From the NCBI GenBank assembly GCA_003694825.1, contig RFJS01000118.1, positions 1-6,056 of the forward strand: a stretch of 6,056 bases of DNA, given 5' to 3'. Below the pieces are notes generated by a model that searched no databases, was not told the DNA's origin, and saw only the letters and a program-made list of their open reading frames with translations. How positions within the stretch are numbered: position 1 is the first letter of the stretch; the number at the start of each line of letters is the position of its first letter. The stretch comes from Verrucomicrobiota bacterium. Its GTDB lineage: Bacteria; Verrucomicrobiota; Verrucomicrobiia; Opitutales; Opitutaceae. Below are positions 1-5,234 of the stretch, piece by piece. A program made the translations under genes and the position numbers.

Positions 1-1
1 G

Positions 2-508
2 GCACTCGGATGGATCACCCGGCTGATCGACCGCCTCGGCCTCGCCTGCATCGACGCCTACATCCGTTCGCGCGAGGTCATCATCGAACGGCAGAAACAC
101 GAACTGGTCGAGCTCGCCACTCCGGTCGTCGAGCTCTGGGAAGGCATTCTCGCCGCTCCCCTCATCGGCACCGTCGACAGCAATCGGGCACAAACCGTGA
201 TGGAGACGCTTCTTCAGCAGATCGTCGACTCCAGCGCTGCCGTCGCCATCCTCGACATCACCGGCGTCCCCACCGTCGACACGCTCGTGGCCCAGCACCT
301 GATGAAGACCGTCGCCGCCACCCGGCTCATGGGAGCGGAGTGTATCATCAGCGGCATTCGGCCCGCTATCGCCCAATCCATCGTCCAGCTCGGCCTCGAT
401 CTCTCGGACATCCGCACCCGCGCCACGCTCGCCGACGCCCTTCGCCTCGCGATTCAAATGGTCGAAGCCACCGACGCTCCGGTCTCAGGCGACGGGAGCG
501 CCCGCTAA
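2..508 (+). CDS. rsbR: RsbR-type stressosome co-antagonist, STAS domain (5' partial)
   Basis: The visible 168 residues are the C-terminal half of an RsbR family protein; the N-terminal sensor domain (globin-like in the family) lies upstream of the window. Residues about 1-37 are a helical linker ending in an SREVIIERQ stretch typical of RsbR proteins just before the STAS domain. The STAS domain spans about 38-155 and contains APLIGTVDSNRA, DITGVPTVDT and GIRPAIAQS. In Bacillus RsbRA the RsbT targets are Thr171 and Thr205. By alignment from memory these correspond to Thr94 (VDT) and Ser126 (AQS) of the visible part, so the second site is Ser instead of Thr. In the family, RsbR and RsbS build the cytosolic stressosome that holds RsbT until stress is sensed. 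The gene ends 27 bases before rsbS. The family call is secure; the signal sensed cannot be told from this fragment. Confidence 0.93.
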   Translation, partial: ALGWITRLIDRLGLACIDAYIRSREVIIERQKHELVELATPVVELWEGILAAPLIGTVDSNRAQTVMETLLQQIVDSSAAVAILDITGVPTVDTLVAQHLMKTVAATRLMGAECIISGIRPAIAQSIVQLGLDLSDIRTRATLADALRLAIQMVEATDAPVSGDGSAR

Positions 509-520
509 ACACCCTCTCCC

Positions 521-527
521 GGGGGAA
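521..527 (+). promoter_or_regulatory. Probable ribosome binding site of rsbS
   Basis: The purine run GGGGGAA lies 8 bases before the rsbS ATG at 536, inside the 27-base gap after rsbR. It is an imperfect Shine-Dalgarno match, but it is correctly spaced and supports that ATG as the start. Confidence 0.5.
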
Positions 528-535
528 CTGTATCC

Positions 536-940
536 ATGGAACGCATTCCGATCCTGAAAATCGGGCACAACCTCCTGGTCTCCATCCAGGTCGACATGCA
601 CGACCAGCTCGCGCTCAACCTGCAGGACGATCTCGCCAACGCGATCGCCCGGCATCATGCGCGCGGCGTCATCATCGATATCACCGCACTCGACATCGTC
701 GATTCGTTCATCGGCCGAACCCTCGCCGCCATCGCCAAGGTCGCCCGGATCATGGACTGCCGGACGGTCATCGTCGGCATGCGCCCGGCGGTCGCCATCA
801 CCCTCGTCGAGCTCGGAATGACCCTCCCCGGCATCCAGACAGCCCTCGACCTCGAAAAGGGCATGCAACTGCTCGCCGCTCCCGCCGAACGGCACCGCGC
901 CCCCAGACCCGCTGCCGATGAACGGCTCCACCGTCGCTGA
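536..940 (+). CDS. rsbS: RsbS, single-STAS stressosome scaffold and RsbT antagonist
   Basis: This 134-residue protein is essentially one STAS domain (about residues 3-115) and closely resembles Bacillus RsbS, with PILKIGHNLLVSIQ near the start, DIVDSFIGR in the middle and RPAVAITLVELG after it. Ser57 in the VDSF motif corresponds to Ser59 of B. subtilis RsbS, the residue phosphorylated by RsbT to free the kinase. In the family RsbS forms the stressosome core with RsbR and binds unphosphorylated RsbT in the cytosol. The ATG at 536 gives the expected N-terminus and has a purine-rich site 8 bases upstream. The C-terminus is longer than in Bacillus RsbS (about 121 residues): a tail rich in Ala, Arg and Pro from about residue 116 overlaps the start of rsbT by 23 bases, which suggests translational coupling. 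The identification is very firm; a role for the tail is unknown. Confidence 0.96.
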   Translation: MERIPILKIGHNLLVSIQVDMHDQLALNLQDDLANAIARHHARGVIIDITALDIVDSFIGRTLAAIAKVARIMDCRTVIVGMRPAVAITLVELGMTLPGIQTALDLEKGMQLLAAPAERHRAPRPAADERLHRR

Positions 941-1331
941 CCGTATCGCCATCGCTACCGAACCGGACATCGTCGCGGCCCGGTCCGCAGCCCGACGCCA
1001 TGCCGAGATCCTTCGCTTCAGTGTCGTGGACACCACCCGCCTGATCACTGCCGTCAGCGAAATAGCCCGCAACACCCTCATCCATGGCGGCGGCGGCTCC
1101 ATGACCATCGTCCCGGTTTCACGCCCGCCACATGCCGGCCTGAAGATCGTCTTTCGCGATGAAGGCCCCGGCATCGCCGACATCGCGCAGGCCATGCGCG
1201 ACGGCTTCTCCACCGCCCGCAGCCTCGGCATGGGCCTCGGCGGCGCCCAGCGCCTCGTCAGCGAATTCGAGATCACCAGCACCCCTGGCCGCGGCACCAC
1301 CGTCACCCTCATTCATTGGAAGCGCACCTGA
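918..1331 (+). CDS. rsbT: RsbT, serine/threonine switch kinase of the stressosome
   Basis: This 137-residue GHKL-fold ATPase has the RsbT signatures in order: TEPDIVAAR at 14-22, the N-box SEIARN ending at Asn52, the G1 box DEGPGIADI from Asp81, the DGFSTARSLGMGLGG lid and G2 box at 95-109, and the C-terminal PGRGTTV strand. DGFST and the doubled Gly motif separate RsbT from RsbW-type anti-sigma factors. In the family RsbT is sequestered by RsbR-RsbS, phosphorylates them under stress and then leaves to activate a downstream partner (RsbU in Bacillus). No RsbU is visible here, so its target is inferred to be encoded further down this operon. The ATG at 918 lies inside the rsbS end and has no clear Shine-Dalgarno site, so translation probably depends on ribosomes finishing rsbS. 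Its stop overlaps the next start by one base. All expected ATP-binding residues are present. Confidence 0.96.
   Translation: MNGSTVADRIAIATEPDIVAARSAARRHAEILRFSVVDTTRLITAVSEIARNTLIHGGGGSMTIVPVSRPPHAGLKIVFRDEGPGIADIAQAMRDGFSTARSLGMGLGGAQRLVSEFEITSTPGRGTTVTLIHWKRT
1318..1322 (+). promoter_or_regulatory. Ribosome binding site choosing the ATG at 1331
   Basis: GGAAG lies 8 bases before the ATG at 1331, within the last codons of rsbT. It favours ATG 1331 over the in-frame TTG at 1316, because the TTG overlaps this purine run. Confidence 0.6.
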
Positions 1332-2386
1332 TGGCCCCTGCCCCCAATCCTCCGCTGCCGCCGGCTCCCGCCATCCCTATCGACGACCGCTCCGCCATCG
1401 CCGACGCCCGGCGCCTTGTCCGCCTCCACGCTGAACTCGCCGGGCTCGACCCCCACCGCACCGAAGAGGCCGCCATCGTCGTTTCCGAACTCGCCACAAA
1501 CCTGCTTCGCCACGCGCAAGAGGGTCTGATCATCGTCCGTTCCCTCACCCCGCCCGTGGAACCTCGGGGGATCGCCATCATCGCCGTCGACGCCGGACCG
1601 GGCACCGATGCGCTCGACCACGCCTTCGAGGATGGGGTCAGTTCGTCCGGGACAGCGGGTGTCGGCCTCGGCGCCATTCGACGGCTCTCCGATACGTTGC
1701 TCTTTCATTCGTTTCCCGGGTTGGGCACCGCCCTCTATGCCGAGATTCACGCCTCCCCCGGCGGCGCCTCCCCCGGATCATTCGCCAGACATCTGGGCAT
1801 CGCCCTCCGCCAATACCCCAATGCCGACCACTGCGGGGACGGTTACGCCGTCACCGGCACGCGGGATCACATGGTATTCGCACTCATCGACGGCCTCGGC
1901 CATGGCGCCGGAGCCGCCACCGCCACCCGAGTCATCGCCGACACCCTGCTCACGGCATCGCCGTCCGCCGACATCGGCAGCCTGCTCGCCGACGCCCACG
2001 CGGCCGCGCGGAGGACGCGGGGTGCCGCGATCGCCGTCGCCCGCTACCTCGCCGCTTCCGGCGAGATCGAGTTTTGCGGCACGGGAAATATCACCACCGC
2101 CATCGTTTCTCCCGGCGCCAAACCCAGGCACCTCGTCTCCACCGAAGGCACCATCGGGCACGCCTTTCACCGCACCCTTCCCATGCGGCTGCCTCTCGGT
2201 CCCGACCAACGCCTCCTGATGGCCTCGGACGGGATCAAATCCGGCTGGACCTCCGCCGACGGGGCCGCCGCGCACCACCTGCCGCCGCCCCTGCAAGCCG
2301 CCCGAATCCTCCTCCAGCACGGGCGCGCCACGGACGACGCCTCCGTTCTCATCTTTGCTCCCCCACCTCAATCCCCTGCCCCATGA
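1331..2386 (+). CDS. RsbT-like ATPase fused to an RsbX/SpoIIE-type PP2C phosphatase
   Basis: The protein has 351 residues from the ATG at 1331, whose A is the last base of the rsbT stop; a TTG at 1316 would add five residues but is less well placed. Residues about 15-140 form an RsbT/RsbW-like GHKL ATPase: N-box SELATN at 52-57, G1 box DAGPGT from Asp87, and G2 box TAGVGLG at 108-114. Residues about 150-345 form a minimal PP2C phosphatase of the RsbX type, with likely metal ligands Asp170 (CGDGY), Asp187-Gly188 (DGLGHG), Asp300 (SDGI) and Asp335-Asp336, so the phosphatase looks catalytically complete. RsbX in the family dephosphorylates RsbR and RsbS and resets the stressosome; that is the inferred role here. 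The ATPase half could guide it to the STAS proteins or act as a second kinase. No membrane segment is seen. The architecture is clear; the activity of the N-terminal half is uncertain. Confidence 0.9.
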   Translation: MAPAPNPPLPPAPAIPIDDRSAIADARRLVRLHAELAGLDPHRTEEAAIVVSELATNLLRHAQEGLIIVRSLTPPVEPRGIAIIAVDAGPGTDALDHAFEDGVSSSGTAGVGLGAIRRLSDTLLFHSFPGLGTALYAEIHASPGGASPGSFARHLGIALRQYPNADHCGDGYAVTGTRDHMVFALIDGLGHGAGAATATRVIADTLLTASPSADIGSLLADAHAAARRTRGAAIAVARYLAASGEIEFCGTGNITTAIVSPGAKPRHLVSTEGTIGHAFHRTLPMRLPLGPDQRLLMASDGIKSGWTSADGAAAHHLPPPLQAARILLQHGRATDDASVLIFAPPPQSPAP

Positions 2387-2988
2387 ATCCCACCGCAAAC
2401 ATCCTCTTCACCAACGATCACGAAGCGACCCGGCACGCCATCGCCGGCATCCTCCGCAATCAAGGCTTTCATATTTCCGAAGCGGCGACGGCTGCCGAGA
2501 CGCTCGAGCAGCTCCGCCCCGACATCGACCTCATCCTCCTCGATGTGCAGCTGCCGGACCGTTCCGGCTTCGAACTCTGCCGCCAGATCAAGGCCATTCG
2601 CGAACACCGGCTCACCCCCGTGCTCTTTCTCAGCGCCGCCGCCCGGAGAAAAGACGACCAGATCACCGGCCTCGAAGCCGGCGCCCTCGGCTACCTGATC
2701 TGGCCGGTCGACACCCGGCTGCTCGTCGCCTACATTCGCGCCCTCGTCCACAACCATCGCCTGGAACGCGAACTCGGGCGGCTCCGGGATCTGCTTCCCA
2801 TCTGTGCCGGCTGCCACCAAATCCGCGACGACGACGGCTACTGGCACGAAGTGGAAACCTACATTTCCGAACACACCGGCACCCGTTTTTCGCATGGCCT
2901 CTGCCCCGACTGTATCAAAAAATACTTTCCCGAACTGAACGAAGAAACCGATCCGGCCATGCCGGCCCCGGAAGAGCCTCCAGCGTGA
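2383..2988 (+). CDS. Atypical receiver-domain protein with C-terminal Cys4 motif
   Basis: This 201-residue protein starts at the ATG whose ATGA overlaps the stop of the preceding gene. Residues 5-122 are a receiver domain with phospho-acceptor Asp54 in LLDVQLPDRSG and the conserved Ser/Thr at Ser84. Two active-site positions deviate: the acidic pair is Asn11-Asp12, and the invariant Lys is Trp107 in YLIWPV. A helix (about 122-138) leads to a 45-residue C-terminal module with Cys141-x2-Cys144 and Cys174-x2-Cys177 framing IRDDDGYW and FSHGLCPDC. I recognise this module as a recurring tail of bacterial receiver and PAS-signalling proteins; the cysteine spacing suggests zinc binding, but its function is not known to me. 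There is no DNA-binding or enzymatic output domain. It may be a phosphorelay intermediate or adaptor for the hybrid kinase encoded 10 bases downstream. Start supported by coupling, not by a ribosome binding site. Confidence 0.9.
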   Translation: MNPTANILFTNDHEATRHAIAGILRNQGFHISEAATAAETLEQLRPDIDLILLDVQLPDRSGFELCRQIKAIREHRLTPVLFLSAAARRKDDQITGLEAGALGYLIWPVDTRLLVAYIRALVHNHRLERELGRLRDLLPICAGCHQIRDDDGYWHEVETYISEHTGTRFSHGLCPDCIKKYFPELNEETDPAMPAPEEPPA

Positions 2989-2998
2989 CGCTTTCGCC

Positions 2999-5224
2999 AT
3001 GACCCTCCGTTCTCAGGCGTCCCGGCTGCCCCCACCCCTGATCTCCATCCGGATCGAGGCGGAGCGCGACATCGTGCTGGCCCGCCTCCGGGCCCGGCAG
3101 GTCGCCCAGGCCCTCGAGCGTCCCCATCAGGACCAGATCCGTCTCGCCACCATCACCTCCGAATTCGCCCGCAACATCCACCAATACACTCCGGGCGGCC
3201 GCATCGACTTTCATCTCGCTTCATGGGGGGGGAACCCCGCCCTGATCATTCGCGCCATCGACCGGGGCAAGGGCATTCCCAATGCCGACGCCATTCTTTC
3301 GGGGAACTACACCTCGACGACCGGCATGGGCGTCGGCCTCATCGGGGCCCGACGCATGCTCGACCACCTGGAAATCGCCTCTGCTCCCGAAGGCGGATCC
3401 ATCGTCACCGGCGTGCGCCTCCTCGATCCCGATGCTGCACCGCCCTCAGCCGACGCCGTCCTCAGGCGCCTCGACAAACTCATCCGCGAGGCCGCCGAGG
3501 CCAACCCCATCAACGAGCTCCAGACCCAGAACCAGGAGCTCATTCAGGCCCTCGACGCCCTGCGCCAGCGCGAGCGCGAACTCGAGGCCGCCAACAAGCG
3601 CCTCACCGAGACCAACCAGGGCATCCTCACCCTGCACCGCGAACTCGAGGAAAAGGCCGCCAACCTCAAGCGGGCCGACGAGATGAAATCCCGTGTGCTC
3701 TCCCAGATGAGCCACGAATTTCGCACCCCGCTCAACGCCATCATCGCGCTCGCCGGCCTCCTGCTCGATCGCACCGACGGCGACCTCAACGCCGAGCAGG
3801 AAACCCAGCTCTCCCTCATCAAGCGCTCCGGCGAGGAACTCCTCGGCATGGTCAACGACCTGCTCGACCTCGCCAAGATCGAGGCCGGCAAGCTCACCGC
3901 CGACATCGCGCCGTGCGACCTCACCGCTCTGCTCGGCGCCATCCGCGGCGTCATGCGCCCCCTCGTCACCTCACCGGAGGTCGAGCTCATCGTCGCCGAT
4001 CCGCCCCCCGAGCTTGGGCTCATCGAAACCGACGAAGGCAAACTCGCCCAGATCTTCCGCAACCTCCTCTCCAACGCCATCAAGTTCACCGAACGCGGCC
4101 ATGTCCGGCTCGATGTCGCCCCCGATGGTCCCGACCACATCCGCTTCACCGTCAGCGACACGGGCATCGGCATCCCTCCCGAACACCTCGATCGCATCTT
4201 CGAGGAGTTCCAGCAGGTCACCAACCCGCTCCAGCGCAAACACAAGGGCACCGGCCTCGGCCTGCCCCTCTGCAAGAAACTCGCCGAACTGCTCGGCGGC
4301 TCCCTTTCGGTCGAAAGCACCCTCGGCCGGGGAACCACCTTCACGCTGCGCCTTCCCCGCCACGGGCCGGACGCCGCCGGTCCCGCGCGCGAGACGCGCG
4401 AAACCCAAACCGCTTCCGCCTCCGCCGAAACCGCCGCCCCGACGCCCGCCGAAAAACCCCGTCCGGCCATCCTCATCATCGAGGACAATGAGGCCGCGGT
4501 CGCCCTCTACCGGGCACAGTTGCGCGACTGCGGTTTCGACATCCTTCACGCCGCCGATCCCGCCGAGGCGTTGGCCATCCTCGAGAAGCAGCGTCCCGCC
4601 GCCATTATCGCCGACATCCTCTTCAGCAGCGAACCCGCCTGGGAATTCATCGCCAGACTCCGCAAAAATCCCGCCACCGCCGACATCCCGCTCTTTATCT
4701 GCAGCGTCCTCGACGAGCGCAAGAAGGGGCTCGACCTCGGTGCCGACGACTACTGCATCAAGCCCGTCCCGCGCGACTGGATACTGCGCAAGCTCGACAA
4801 ACTCGGCCGCCCGTCGGCGACGGTCCTCGTCATCGACGACGACGAAACCGCCCGCTACATCGCGCGCCGCAACCTCGAGGACAGCGTCGCCGAAATCCTC
4901 GAAGCCCCCGATGGTCCCACCGGCATCGAGCTCGCCGCAAAGCATCGCCCCGACCTCATCATCCTCGACCTCAACATGCCCGGCATGAGCGGCTTCGAGG
5001 TCATCGAGACCCTTCGTCGCCGTCCCGAGATAAGGGACATCCCGACGATCATCTGCACGTCCGAAAAGCTCGACAGCGAAGCCCGGGAACGCCTGCAGCG
5101 GCAGGCTCTCTCCGTTCTCTCCAAGGAAGCGTGGTCCTCCGCCGACGTCGTCGCGCGCCTGCGCCGCTTTCTGGCAAAGCTGTCCGCATCTCCCGGCTCC
5201 CCGCCCGCTTCCGGGTCGAACTGA
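2999..5224 (+). CDS. Hybrid histidine kinase with N-terminal RsbT-like ATPase and two receivers
   Basis: The 741-residue protein is apparently cytosolic, with no signal peptide or membrane helix. Residues 14-142 are an RsbT-like GHKL domain: N-box SEFARN at 54-59, G1 box DRGKGI from Asp88, and G2 box TTGMGVGL at 107-114. Residues about 155-232 form a heptad-rich coiled coil. The HisKA dimerisation domain follows with His239 (SHEFRTPLN), then a canonical HATPase with Asn355/Asn359, DTGIGI at 387-392, FEEFQQ at 401-406 and GTGLGL at 417-422. After an Ala/Pro/Thr linker come receiver 1 (488-603; Glu495-Asp496, Asp539, Ser569, Lys588) and receiver 2 (607-727; Asp613-Asp614, Asp657, Thr687, Lys709). 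Receiver 1 lacks the usual Met-Pro and Gly after its phospho-Asp. No classical input domain is present, so I infer that the stressosome-like module, through STAS proteins or RsbT, supplies the input. ATG 2999 is the only sensible start; the ribosome binding site is poor. Confidence 0.94.
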   Translation: MTLRSQASRLPPPLISIRIEAERDIVLARLRARQVAQALERPHQDQIRLATITSEFARNIHQYTPGGRIDFHLASWGGNPALIIRAIDRGKGIPNADAILSGNYTSTTGMGVGLIGARRMLDHLEIASAPEGGSIVTGVRLLDPDAAPPSADAVLRRLDKLIREAAEANPINELQTQNQELIQALDALRQRERELEAANKRLTETNQGILTLHRELEEKAANLKRADEMKSRVLSQMSHEFRTPLNAIIALAGLLLDRTDGDLNAEQETQLSLIKRSGEELLGMVNDLLDLAKIEAGKLTADIAPCDLTALLGAIRGVMRPLVTSPEVELIVADPPPELGLIETDEGKLAQIFRNLLSNAIKFTERGHVRLDVAPDGPDHIRFTVSDTGIGIPPEHLDRIFEEFQQVTNPLQRKHKGTGLGLPLCKKLAELLGGSLSVESTLGRGTTFTLRLPRHGPDAAGPARETRETQTASASAETAAPTPAEKPRPAILIIEDNEAAVALYRAQLRDCGFDILHAADPAEALAILEKQRPAAIIADILFSSEPAWEFIARLRKNPATADIPLFICSVLDERKKGLDLGADDYCIKPVPRDWILRKLDKLGRPSATVLVIDDDETARYIARRNLEDSVAEILEAPDGPTGIELAAKHRPDLIILDLNMPGMSGFEVIETLRRRPEIRDIPTIICTSEKLDSEARERLQRQALSVLSKEAWSSADVVARLRRFLAKLSASPGSPPASGSN

Positions 5225-5234
5225 CCCTTCGCTC

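Noticed and set aside
509..535. Gap between rsbR and rsbS, considered for a promoter or small RNA
   Set aside because: At 27 bases it is too short for a promoter with -35 and -10 boxes and holds only a probable ribosome binding site.
10..921. Open frame of 303 codons on the plus strand, overlapping rsbR and rsbS
   Set aside because: The product is a low-complexity Arg/His/Pro-rich chain, typical of a shifted frame of C-ending GC-rich codons, and it overlaps two well-recognised STAS genes.
485..1312. Antisense open frame of 275 codons opposite rsbS and rsbT
   Set aside because: No family resemblance, and it is fully covered by two conserved sense-strand genes; it is a codon-bias shadow.
3223..4491. 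Plus-strand frame of 422 codons starting at the G8 run, considered as a frameshift product
   Set aside because: The product is Arg/Pro/His-rich with no domain. Its length reflects the lack of stop codons in GC-rich DNA, not a programmed frameshift.
5213..5227. Perfect 5-base inverted repeat (GGGTC, 5-base loop, GACCC) across the stop of the hybrid kinase
   Set aside because: The stem is short, there is no T-run, and the next gene starts 7 bases later, so it is unlikely to be a terminator and is probably chance.
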